Shown: piece by piece, positions 32,832 through 42,956 of the stretch | Layout: each line of letters starts with the position of its first letter | How positions within the stretch are numbered: position 1 is the stretch's first letter | Source: Collybia mongolica | Taxonomy: Eukaryota > Basidiomycota > Agaricomycetes > Agaricales > Clitocybaceae | NCBI GenBank assembly: GCA_013420905.1 | Contig: JAAXNY010000005.1 | Location: 3,224,001 to 3,288,000 of the forward strand | DNA length: 64,000 nt | Reading direction: 5' to 3' | Notes under the pieces: generated by a model | Database searches by the model: none | Told to the model about the DNA's origin: nothing | The model's input: the letters and a program-made list of their open reading frames with translations, nothing else | Translations under genes and position numbers: made by a program

Positions 32832-34614
32832 ATGCCTCCCCGACGCTCCACTCGTGCTGCTTCGCTCAAGCCCGAAGCACAACCTGTACCAAAGGTGCTA
32901 GAAAAGCTTCCTACTCGACCTAAAAGCCAATCCACTAAAAAACGCGCCGCTTCGCCTGAACGACCCCCCTCACCTACAACGAAGCGCGCGCGCACAGCTC
33001 AGAAACCAGAGAATGACCCGCCCCCACCGGCACCTGCAAAATCTCGTAAACCACCCTCCAAAGTGACTGGGGACAAGAAAGCTCCGGCGGCTACGGTAAA
33101 AAGAGCTGCTTCAAAGTTGCAGGTCATTCTGGAAAGCCCACTTCCCCCCGTTCCCCAGATGAAGCCCTATTTCAATCCTCTCCCTACTCCTCCGCCACAT
33201 TTACGTCCAGGGCTTCAGCTCTTCGCATGGGGTGCGGGTAACTTTGGACAGTTTGGCATGGGTCCTGACATTTTGGGAGAACTTGATAAGCCAAAGCGAA
33301 ATTTGTGGGTCGAGGAGAATATGGGAGACGGTACATTCGGTGAGGAAGGTGCTGGACTTGAATATATTGTTGGGGGTGGGCTGCACTCGCTCTTTATTGA
33401 TGAGAAAGGAACGGTTGGTGCCGTCCTGATTATTGTTTTTATTTTTTTGAAATAACCCATCGATTTCAGGTGTGGACATGTGGAGTTAATGATGATGCTG
33501 CCTTGGGACGCATCACACACAACGTCCCCGATCCTAACAATCCGGGTGCTTTCTTGGATGTCGACGAACTCACAAGCATACCACACCCCCTGCAATCATT
33601 AGTCGACGAGAAGTTCCGGGCAGTACAAGTTGCCAGCGGTGATAGTATTTGTGCTGCGGTTAGTGATCAAGGAGATCTTCGAGTATGGGGGTCTTTCCGG
33701 GTATGTTACTTCAGAATATTTCCATAGCCCAAATTGACGAAAATATACAATCATAGGTTAACGAAGGATCTCTGGGTTTCTCCAATGGACTGAAGCACCA
33801 ATTCCTTCCCGTGCCCATCCTCGAACTCAGAGATAAACCGGGAGACACAGAAAAAGTCAGCTCTATTGCTGCTGGTGGTAACCATCTTCTAGTATTGACA
33901 ACCCATGGGAACATCTACACGTGGGGTGCTGGGGAGCAAGCTCAACTCGGTCGGAAAGTGCTCGAGCGCCGAAAAATCCATGGTACTGTTCCTGAAAAGG
34001 TAACACTCGGAAATCGGTCGCGCAAAGCTGTCAGGATTGGCGCCGGTTCCTTCCACTCCTTTGCCGTAGACGACGCTGGTGATGTATGGGGCTGGGGCCT
34101 TAATAGTATGGGGCAGACAGGTACTGGCTACGAAACATCGGATGATGCCGTCGTTCAACTGCCGCAAAAAGTTGCGCGGCTTAGCAAGGAAGAGCTCAGT
34201 GGCGATGAAGTCGTCCAGATTGACGGAGGAAATCACCACACCTTGTTCTTGACATCCAGTGGGAAGCTGTATGCTTGCGGGCGGTCGAACGCAGGACAAC
34301 TAGGACTTGCAGACGATGACTCAGCTTTCAAGGACCGCATTGATCCCGACTTTGTCACGGAGCCCGTTCTGGTGACTTTCCCGGACGCAAACGATCCTAT
34401 CGTGCATATTTCCTCGGGACCACATAGCAATATGGCTGTCACTCAAGGTGGGGCGCTATATTGCTGGGGTCAAGGAACTCAAGGTGAGCTTGGTGTTCCC
34501 GACGTGGAGGTAAAGACACCGCGTATGATCGTTCGGAAGGAAGGAGGGTCCTGGACTGCCGTCTCCGCGTCGTGCGGTGGACAACACACATTGGGGCTTT
34601 TTAGGAAGAAATAA
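32832..34614 (+). CDS. Regulator of chromosome condensation RCC1 (Ran GEF; Prp20/Pim1)
   Basis: Three exons (32832..33413, 33470..33700, 33757..34614) give 556 residues. A basic, Pro-rich N-terminus (KKRAASPERPPSPTTKRAR) of ~120 residues should serve as nuclear localisation and chromatin tether. It is followed by the seven-bladed RCC1 propeller: LFAWGAGNFGQFGMGP, GGGLHSLFIDEKG, VWTCGVNDDAALGR, ASGDSICAAVSDQGDLRVWG, AAGGNHLLVLTTHGNIYTWG, GAGSFHSFAVDDAGDVWGWG, DGGNHHTLFLTSSGKLYACG and GGALYCWGQGTQGELGVP. It charges Ran with GTP on chromatin and so sets nuclear transport direction and spindle assembly. Both introns are 56 bases. Confidence 0.95.
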
Positions 34615-35030
34615 AGGACCAACTGCGTAACCTCTCGGCAGTTTCATGCTCCCTCACTATTATTAGCGAATGTCTATCATCTATTAGATTCTACTACTAC
34701 ATACACAATGCTCTCCATGGTCGGCAGTCATCTTCATCTCCATGATTCTCATACTTTTTTGTTCTGAATAGTCCTTATCATTATATTTCTTCCCTATTTA
34801 ACTCGGTTCCTCCAGCACAAACCAATACGCCGATGTCGTAAGACGGACAAGTCAAAAAGTGATATGACGTAGGGCCCTATCTTGAACTGAATAGAAACTT
34901 TTTGTCGCCGTCAGGAACGCGCCATCGACGCATCTCATGATGAAATGCCTCCGTGACTAGACTAATGCGTCTGTGACGGAAACTCATATATTTTCCCCCA
35001 CACCTCCTTCAGAGGCTCCGACAGCGCACT
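34615..35030. other. Intergenic, 416 bases
   Basis: 3' flank of RCC1 and promoter of the next plus-strand gene. Nothing else was seen. Confidence 0.5.
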
Positions 35031-36069
35031 ATGGTACCAAGTTCGAACGTGAGTGCAGCAGCGACGCTTAATATGTATTTTTAATGCGTTGTTGCAGAAA
35101 TCAATTCCTCCGGGTTATACTTTCTTGAATATCCAAACTTTCATGTCCGTCAAAGCAAAAGATTTGGTGTTAGGCCTCTTCGCACAAGCAAGGCGGAGAA
35201 ATCCTGACGTATTCGACATGTATATTTACGATGGTGAATGGAGGCCGATGCGTTCTCTTTCTCCACTGTACTATTCCTGATGTCAGGACATGTCCAGAAT
35301 TTTACACGCACGCCGTTTTTAATTTGGTGGACAGGACACTTGCTTCAATACATTCCAAGATCAACAAGAAGGATTACATTGAGGCCTATTGTATCCTGGA
35401 AGGCCTAACTGTTTTCAATCAACTCGATTCATCTTGGTTGGGTAAATGGTTATTGCTCACTCGATAAAATTGTATTCTCATTTGAGATAACCATCAGCTT
35501 GTGAAGATGAAGACCGTACAAAAGTCACCAACAAATTATATGGTGCTGCAGTTGTCACTCTCTTGCGCACCATAGACAAAGCCGGGCACCTTGACTCAAT
35601 AAATTTCCCGTCTTTAGAGGATTTCCTCCGGAGAGCTGCAGAGTGGGGCAAAGATATGAAGGCGATGTTCGGCGGCACTGATTATGACCTATTCTGCAAA
35701 GCTGTTGCAAAAAGGCTATTCAAGGACAAGACCCCGGCTCATTTGGCCCTAGACATCGCTCGTCTGGTGGAATTCGGCAAGGCGATGCCTGAGGACCAAG
35801 ATATCGAGGTAGAAAATAGGATCGAGCTGCTCGAGAAACTCTTCACGCAAGAGGAATGGTTCGGGGGAGCGGAAAGATTTGATGAATGCGACGACAATCC
35901 GGATTTTGTATTCTCCCACGTTTGGAGAGACTACAAGGAGCGTTTGCGACATGCCCCAAAGCAACCCCTCTGCGGTGGCCCTAGTTGGGACATTACCCAG
36001 TGGACTGAAGAAACGAAGGCGGACTTTGTGTTTGACGGTGGATCTGGTGATGAGTTTAAGAACGATTGA
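35031..36069 (+). CDS. Unrecognised conserved-looking intracellular protein
   Basis: A plus-strand gene starting MVPSSN, with an intron at ~35050-35098. Coding continues with SIPPGYTFLNIQTFMSVKAK and LVLGLFAQARRRNPDVFDMY, a middle part with at least one further intron at ~35235-35290, then IHSKINKKDYIEAYCILEGL, TVFNQLDSSWL, an intron at ~35450-35497, and the long final exon (GAAVVTLLRTIDKAGHLDSI, FPSLEDFLRRAAEWGKDM, GGTDYDLFCKAVAKRLFKD) ending GGPSWDITQWTEETKADFVF. It is acidic and helical with no signal peptide, no membrane span and no motif I can name. Codon use and splice-consistent frames support a real gene. The exact junctions near 35280-35335 are uncertain. Confidence 0.65.
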
Positions 36070-36154
36070 ATCTTGAAGAATATGGCCTTGCAGTTGAATT
36101 CAGCATAGAATACACAAGTATATTTGGTTCACCGCCCATATCATAATGATTTAC

Positions 36155-37588
36155 TCATGTATATGTTACCGCTAATCGACCAACAATGTAATCGCCCGTA
36201 TTGATAGGTGGATATTTCGCTTCCTTTCCACAGTTTGGCAGGCAAGCTATCTCAGCGTCAAAGTTAGGATTGCAAAAAAATGCAATGGATTGCCGGCCTG
36301 GGGTTATCGTCTCAGTTTCGTTTATTTTCTTGGCTGCTGGTGCGACAACTCGATGGAGAGTAGAACGTAGAACATTGTTGCTCCAGCGCGCAAGAAGATC
36401 CCCGACATTTATGACGATTGTGCCTGGCTAGAGTTATAGATGGTTACGATTATGTTAGGATTTATCTATATAAGAGCAAAACGTACTATTGGCACGGCAG
36501 GGACAAAATCACCTGTGTGAGGATTTTGAACTTCAAGCCCACCAACCTACATTTAGCGCGAATGTAAATAAAAGCGTTATGATTGAAGCCTTAACTCACC
36601 GAATCTTGAAACAAAAGAGTCAGGGTTCCATAATCTGAAAAACTCGTCATGTATATTATTGAAAGTGTCTATATTAATATCGTACCGCTATGAGAGCCAG
36701 CTCGAGCTTGACCTTCACCCTCTAGAAGAGCCCTTTTGATAGGCGGGTATGATAGTAGCCTCAGGTTGTGACATTGCTCGTTGATTTTGGCATCGAAAAA
36801 TTTCTCTTCAATGTCAAGGCCCAGGGCTATGGAGCGCATGACTTCAACGTGTAGATTATGGCATATCTGAAGCAGTAAGAACAATACCCGCCCGAGTAGA
36901 CGGAGACTTACTTGATAAAAATCCAACATTGTCCGTTTGAATTGCGGGACGTCATTCTCGCGAGGCCACTGGTTCTTCCATTCTGCATCCCAATCGCGGC
37001 CAATTTCCATGGTTTCCTTGAAATCAGGCGCTTTAGCGCGTAGAGCTGCAATCTCGTCTGGGTCTGCAGACTGTGTCACACGCTCCCGCCCGATTTTAAC
37101 ATAGCCGCGATTCGAGCGTGGGTCCTCCCATGCGAGTTTCGCCTGGAGTTATGTCACTCTCCGGGGAGATCGATAGTAGTGTCGGACGTACCTTGTTCTC
37201 GCCTGACATTCGAAAAAGTTCTGCGCTCTGATAAGCCCCTTGGTTCAGTTCTTAGTCAAACCTGAGCCTATCAAGATAACTACCTTTGTAAAAGTGGTCT
37301 CAACAGTTGCTGTCAGGCGTAACTCTTGAGACAGAAATCAAAAGAAAAATGAGAAACTGTACTGGAAGATATGCCATGGCCTGACAGATATATGAACCCG
37401 CTTTTCTTAAATGCAGACACGATCTTGTCGGCGGTACGTTTCTTCTCGGACAACGTGGCGGCCTCTCTAAATTGGGTGAAATCGATAACAGGAATGTGGA
37501 AGGATTGAGCACTCTGTGCTGTAGTTACTAGCAAGCGCTTGTGGACTGCAGTGGACACCAGAAACCTCGAAAACCTGATAGACAACAT
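36155..37588 (-). CDS. 2-oxoglutarate/Fe(II)-dependent dioxygenase (IPNS-like)
   Basis: A minus-strand multi-exon gene. The N-terminus MLSIRFSRFLVSTAVHKRLL is Arg/Ser-rich and acid-free, suggesting mitochondrial import. The N-terminal DIOX domain follows with FHIPVIDFTQFREAATLSEK and SAFKKSGFIYLSGHGISSS. The middle carries GRDWDAEWKNQWPRENDVPQ and RTMLDFYQICHNLHVEVMRS. The jelly-roll core has the HxD pair in GSHSDYGTLTLLFQD near 36620-36660, GDFVPAVPIPGTIVINVGDL, the distal His in RSTLHRVVAP and the 2OG-binding Arg in GRQSIAFF. The end is GDYIVGRLAVTYT. The family oxidises diverse small molecules; the substrate is unknown. A short 5' flank separates it from the transposon island. Confidence 0.85.
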
Positions 37589-37717
37589 AATCGCAGGAGC
37601 TTAAACGGTGTTTGTTGTAGAAAAGAGCTAGTCATTTTCGGTGAATACGACTCGGTCCATATGGGCGCAATTCCGACGCATGTCTGGACGAATGGTTGTT
37701 ACGGCAAGTGCCGACGA

Positions 37718-37742
37718 TACAGGTGTTTCGGAAAAGCTTGTC
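37718..37742 (+). repeat. 25-base motif, left copy of an inverted pair
   Basis: Matches 48324..48348 perfectly in the opposite orientation. In both copies the same reading frame encodes TGVSEKLV. Flanking bases on either side diverge at once. Confidence 0.7.
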
Positions 37743-37852
37743 CCACGTGCGTTTGAGCGATTTTTAAATAAAATAAATAGAAAAAATAGAAAAACACCTA
37801 TGCTTCCTCAACACAGACCCTACACTTCTCCACACTCTTAAAACACTCTATA

Positions 37853-38354
37853 TGTCTGACTATGAGTTGGATAATGAGTTGGGCTTCCCATCATCCAAAG
37901 ATCCAGCCGAAAAAGATGGAGAATTTGATGATCTGCCAGTTTTGCAGGCAAAGACCCACTTGAGCAATATCGAACAACTCAGCGACAAAGGTGCCAACCC
38001 CGGGTCAGGTCGATCATAGAGGAGCAAGAGGTAGAGGAAGAAGCGAGACAGGTCCAAATTCTGAGGGTAAGTGCGTATGATTCTCGGCAAAGTTGTACAT
38101 AACTGAGAAGTCTGCAGAAGAAGCTCGACACACTGCACCTACTTAAGCCAAAATCAAGATTTGCACACCTGCTAAGGGAACAAAACGGCAAGAGCAGTAA
38201 GGTAGCGGACACTAGGAACCGACATCCCTTACATAAGCAATTTTCGTCCTTGTCGCCATCCTCAATAACCACAACACAAGTAGTTATTCTATGTAAATGT
38301 GTCCGGGAATATGTTGTAACTACTCTAGTTGTTGCTGTCCAGCTTTCCTTTTGA
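37853..38354 (+). pseudogene. Short unrecognised gene or gene fragment
   Basis: An ATG at 37853 opens MSDYELDNELGFPSSKDPAE with an acidic continuation (KDGEFDDLPVLQAKTHLSN). A second coherent frame further on (EEQEVEEEARQVQILR, then after a GTAAGT...CAG intron at ~38068-38117 KKLDTLHLLKPKSRFAHLLR) runs to a stop near 38354. The two parts cannot be joined by a normal-length intron: only ~18 bases separate them near 37990. The gene looks broken, or one junction is unresolved. No family was recognised. It lies at the left rim of the transposon island. Confidence 0.35.
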
Positions 38355-39507
38355 AAAAATGTCAATTTATGAGTGAGATATTGAGCCTCAAATTTTTGAA
38401 ATAGAAAAAGCTTCAGAAAGCTTTGTTTCGACAAGAAAACATCTTTTGGAAGGGGGAGCTTTTTTGGTGACCAATTTTTTTGCGGCTTACATAAGCGATC
38501 ACGTGGTCCATCCCAGTGGGTAGAGGGAGGAGGAGAGGGGATGAAAACAGGCCAAAAAATATACATAATAGCCTCACGAGGTCATCCAACAAATGGGAAG
38601 AAGATCCAAGGCTACTTTAACTCACATTCAAAACCTCAGGCTCCGAAAATTTTGAAACCCATCCAACCACAGACTCAGAGGATGAAAATTATTTACTGGG
38701 CCAGAACCCACAACGGCAAGAAGTCACAAAGATCTATACCTTTGGTAGTGATCTCAAGGATTCCACATCCAATACCATTCCACCCTAATAATGCCCTTCT
38801 TACTGCACTGTGCCACCTGGATTTTTTTTTTCTTTCTTCTGGACATCAATTTTTGTGTGGCTTGGCGCTTACTAATCAGATTACATAAGGGTGTCGGAAC
38901 CTAGTGTCCCCTACCTTATTAAGAGTTGTCAAATCAAGAATTGCTCACACACATCTTCAAACACATTCACAACAAGGTGCGAGGACAGCAACCAAGCACA
39001 AATCTGACAACCCCCCAGACTCAGATAGCTCAGGCGATGAGCAACCCTTCCACCATCCGTTCATTGTGGACCATTGCTGGATTCCATCCATGGCAAGATG
39101 CTACAGCACTCTCCTTGATCTTGTTGGACCCATACTTGTCCTGCTAGCGCTGATACCTTTGCATGTACCAGTCATGCTTGTTCCCTTTGGTCATAATCAC
39201 CTCTTACACTCTTTCTTTTAACATTGATCATATCCTAGGACCATTGTTGTACCACCTAGTAGGAACTACTTACACAATACTTACACTTAGTATAAATAGT
39301 ACTCATGTACTCTTGTTATTGTAGTCTAATCCATATCTTCATTATACCTCTCTCTAAGTCCAAGATCTGGTGGAATAATGCTGTCAAATGAAGTGTCATT
39401 TTCTTCCCAGTGTCAAATGCTTTTTACTGAGACACCAAAGCTGCAACATTGTCAATCTGCCACTGTTCATCAACAAGCTGGAGCACAAACTGCTTCACAT
39501 CAGCAAT
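38355..39507. other. Repeat-like region left of the Tc1 element
   Basis: AT-rich with only short frames. A stretch of ~470 bases (about 38892..39364) starts TGTCGG, contains a TATAAATAG box near 39292 and ends in CA. This could be a decayed solo LTR, but I found no target duplication. The rest is unexplained. Confidence 0.3.
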
Positions 39508-39509
39508 TA

Positions 39510-39720
39510 CAGTGGCTCAAAAAACTGCCCCAATGTTTGTACATTTTTGAAAGATCAATATGGTATGAAGTGCTGACATAAGCAGGGGACCTGGGGTAAT
39601 TATGTAAGATACTATGACATCGTGGCTTTCCAATGGACCCTGGATCATGTGATTTGGATCAATATCCATTAAGCTATAAGCCAAACAAAATGGTTACTTA
39701 TTGGGGCAGTTTTTTGACCC
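39510..39720 (+). repeat. Left terminal inverted repeat of the Tc1 element (211 bp)
   Basis: Pairs with 40897..41107. It starts CAGTGGCTCAAAAAACTG and ends GGGGCAGTTTTTTGACCC. Confidence 0.93.
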
Positions 39721-39870
39721 TTATCTTATTTTCCATTATTCTGGCATTTATGATCCAATGCAAGAACATTATGGACTGTGGGAAGAATAAACAATGTCAT
39801 GTGACTTTATTTGTATCAATTTGACATGTTGGAATTGGTTCAATCATCTTCTTGACCTCTTACCACCATC

Positions 39871-40880
39871 ATGAAAGCCATTTCTACTGCTCAGCACAAT
39901 ACTGTTGTTTCTCTCCTCAATGAGGGCTATTCTCAGCGTCAAATCAAGGAGAAAACTGGTCTAGGGAAGGGTACCATCAGTAGGATCAGCAAAGATGTGG
40001 ATGGAAACAAAGAAAACAACCTTGGTGGCCGCCCCTCCAAGCTGTCTGTTCGTGACAAACAGTCAATTATTCGTCAAATCAAGTCAGGGAAGCTTGATAA
40101 TGCAGTTCAGGCTACCCAATTCATCAATGGCATCATCCCCAATCCTGTCACACCCCAGACAGTCAGAAATGCACTCAAGTTTATGCTGCTACAAAGAGGA
40201 AAGCTCCTCTTCTCAAACGAGCCCATCGCATCCGGCGTCTCCAGTTTGCAAAATATCATGAAAGCTGGACTGTGGAGGACTGGAAAAGGGTTCTATGGAC
40301 AGATGAGACCAAAATCAATAGGATTGGGTCAGATGGAAAGGTTTATGTCTGGAAACAAAGGGGAGAACCACCATCTGATAGAACAACATCACCTACTGTC
40401 AAACATGGAGGAGGAGGAAACCTCATGGTATGGGGTTGTATGGGGTGGAATGGAGTGGGAAAGCTCATAGAGGTGCAGGGGAACATGGACAAGGTTCAAT
40501 ACTGTGAAATTTTGGAGAGTGGAGTTCAGGAAAGTTTTGAGAAGTTGGAAATGGTGGATGGCGAGTGCTACTTTCAGCAAGATAACGACCCCAAACACAC
40601 ATCTGGACTGGCCACACAGTGGTTTGAAGACAACAACATTCAAGTCCTTGGCTGGCCTGCCCAATCCCCTGACATGAATCCAATAGAACACCTTTGGGAA
40701 CATCTCAAGCGCTGTCTTAAAGAATATCCGACACCACCCAAAGGAGTACATGAGTTGTGGGATAGATTGGCTGAAGAGTGGGGTGAAATTCCACCAGAGG
40801 TATGCCAAAACCTGATAGAAAGTATGCCCAGGCGGATACAAGCAGTTATAAAGGCAAAAGGTGGTCATACAAAGTATTAG
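39871..40880 (+). pseudogene. Tc1/mariner transposase, frameshifted
   Basis: The N-terminal part (from 39871) has the paired helix-turn-helix of Tc1 transposases: LLNEGYSQRQIKEKTGLGKG, TISRISKDV and the GRPS linker GGRPSKLSVRDKQSIIRQIK, then TPQTVRNALK. After ~40175 the family sequence moves to another frame (ATKRKAPLLKRAHRIRR), and the catalytic half continues with EDWKRVLWTDETKI (first Asp), CYFQQDNDPKHTS (second Asp) and SPDMNPIEHLWEHLKR (Glu), spaced as DD34E. The break is a small indel near 40170-40180, so this copy cannot make a full transposase without frameshifting. No other damage was seen. Confidence 0.88.
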
Positions 40881-40896
40881 ATAGAAAATTAATAGA

Positions 40897-41107
40897 GGGT
40901 CAAAAAACTGCCCCAATGAGTAATCATTTTGTTTGGCCTATAGCTTAATGGGTTTTGATCCAAATCACATGATCCAGGGTCCATTGGAAAGCCACGATGT
41001 CATAGTATCTTACATAATTACCCCAGGTCCCCTGCTTATGTCAGCACTTCATACCATATTGATCTTTCAAAAATGTACAAACATTGGGGCAGTTTTTTGA
41101 GCCACTG
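40897..41107 (-). repeat. Right terminal inverted repeat of the Tc1 element (211 bp)
   Basis: Inverted copy of 39510..39720, followed by the TA duplication. Confidence 0.93.
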
Positions 41108-41156
41108 TATACAATGAAATAGCATGGTCCTAGACTCCCATACGTCGTGAATGGTG

Positions 41157-41666
41157 AGGCCCCTGGACACTCCCATATACCTTCGGCCCAAAATTTCCCA
41201 AAAATCAGTCTCAAATCCCCAATGTTTTAGGTCTCAAATCCCCTATCCAGGCTGGGGTTTATGTTTAAAACATAAAACATATGGAAAACATAGAAAACAA
41301 ACATAGAAAACAAACATAGATGTTAAAAAATTGGGCAGCTGTTTTAGTGCTGGGTGCCATCCTGACTCGACATGATTGAGAGAAAGCCTTTTTTTTTCAC
41401 CTTCTTCACAAACTTCCTTCCCACTTGTGATCCGAACCAACTTCTCAATGCAGACATTACGAATCACAAACGTCAACCTCACCATTTATTTACATAACAA
41501 TTACCCAAAAAGTTTTGGCTGCGAGGCTCTGAAATCCCCAATAATGGGCCAAAGATTTCAAAAAATTTCTCTCAAATCCCCTATCTTAGGTCAAAGATTT
41601 TGGCCAATTTGGGGTCTGAAATCCCCAAAATTTTGGCCGAAGGTATATGGGAGCGTCCGGGGGCCT
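41157..41666. mobile_element. About 510-bp non-coding inverted-repeat element
   Basis: The ends are inverted and similar: AGGCCCCTGGACACTCCC on the left and AGGCCCCCGGACGCTCCC on the right, both followed by ATATACCTTCGGCC and an AAAATTT run. The repeat is about 35 bases with two or three mismatches. The interior carries several scattered copies of a CTCAAATCCCC/CTGAAATCCCC phrase in one orientation, so it is partly iterative. It begins 48 bases right of the Tc1 target site. No convincing target duplication was seen. Coding potential is minor. Confidence 0.65.
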
Positions 41667-41792
41667 GAATGGCGCCGGTTCGAATTTTTTGATTTTTCGC
41701 CTTTTTTTTATTTAAAAATCACTCAAACACATGTGGGACAATGTGACAATAAGTGACTAGTGACGAGAGTGACTAGCAGTTAAAGCACAATG

Positions 41793-41905
41793 TACGGTGC
41801 GTCACCTGTACCAGCCAGGATTTTAAGATCAGATATGTAAATTCATCATGGACCGTTGGAATTTTGAACCATTCAATGTGATGGCAGTTCATTTAAGGCA
41901 TCTAT
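41793..41905 (+). repeat. Left terminal inverted repeat of the 6.2-kb element
   Basis: Matches the reverse complement of ~47866..47984 over more than 100 bases with scattered substitutions, for example CATCATGGACCGTTGG against CATCATGGACCGTCGG. Confidence 0.85.
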
Positions 41906-42956
41906 CACAGCTTAGTCAGCGTTCTTTTCACATTGGCTGAAATCGGTTTGTTCGTTGACTTGTTCTCACCTGTCCCAGACCAGATTTCACTCTCTGAGCA
42001 CATCAACTTATCTGTTCATCAATGAGTATTCATCAATTGAATAAGGTTTCAACAGAGGATGTCTCTCCAATTGACTATTGACATAATTGGTGAGAATTGT
42101 TTGTTCTTCGAGGGTGGCAAGTCCTGATACCCATCCCTCTAAAGGCTTTCTGAGTAATGGATTGAGGTTCTGGAAGTAAGTTCATATGGTCTTAAGTTAG
42201 TATTGACACTAATACCCTCCTTGCAGCAACAAAGGCTCTATTTCATACAATTCCATGCTGCCACATCCATAGCTTCTAGGACCTCGTAAATATTGACTCC
42301 CATAAGGACTACTGTACAATCCTCCCACACAATCAATGGTTTTACTTCTGCTATACAGGTGGATTTAGGCCAAGAAACTCCTGGACCAGGCTCAGCAGCT
42401 ACTGAAGGTGTGCTTGGGTACATCTCAAATTTCTGTGGTACTGACCATATTACAGTGCAGCCCATACGCTCCAATGTCCCCAACTTGGGAATGGACAGAA
42501 ACCAAGGTATTTTGACTTCACCTATCCACGATTGGCCATTAACATGTACGTCAGGTCTCAGCAGCAATTACATGTATCTAGTGTGCATTTTGCTCTTGTT
42601 TTAATCTCTGTCCTGAGAGTCTTCTAAATGGTTCTTTCTATGCAGCTCTTTTCATAACTTCCGGGTGGAACAATTGTGGACACAACTCAGCAATGGTCAT
42701 CCGCGCGGATTTGGGCCAGAGATTGGTCAAGGTGAGGGCAACTGGGAGTGATCTCAGCTTGATATAGTTAATATGTGTTTGTAAGAGTTCAAATTGTCTC
42801 AGCCATGTGTTTGTGAATAGACCCCCAGAACATTTCTGTATTACATTCAGGATGCTTCAGCCAGTGATGTTGACTCTTAGAATTTTGATGTGAAGCAGCA
42901 CCTGAATGCCTTAAGAACTGAGACAATTCCATCTAATTATCACCAGCTCCTATAGT

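Larger units (their letters stand above)
39510..41107 (+). mobile_element. Tc1/mariner-family transposon, 1,598 bp, complete ends
   Basis: The ends are perfect inverted copies beginning CAGTGGCTCAAAAAACTGCC and are flanked on both sides by the TA target duplication (39508..39509 and 41108..41109). The terminal inverted repeats are unusually long, 211 bases each (39510..39720 and 40897..41107), and differ at very few positions. The repeat is itself bounded by the same ~20-base motif in opposite orientation (CTCAAAAAACTGCCCC outside, GGGGCAGTTTTTTGACC inside). The element therefore carries four copies of a putative transposase-binding site. It encodes a DD34E transposase with a frameshift. The near-identity of the ends argues for a recent insertion. 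Confidence 0.95.

Noticed and set aside
38892..39364. Possible solo LTR (starts TGTCGG, TATAAATAG box, ends CA)
   Set aside because: No target duplication, no primer-binding site or polyprotein nearby; kept only as a remark.
42238..42604. Opposing 109- and 103-codon frames left of the integrase-like transposase
   Set aside because: Could be an N-terminal exon or a separate decayed gene; neither strand gives a recognisable protein, so no call is made.
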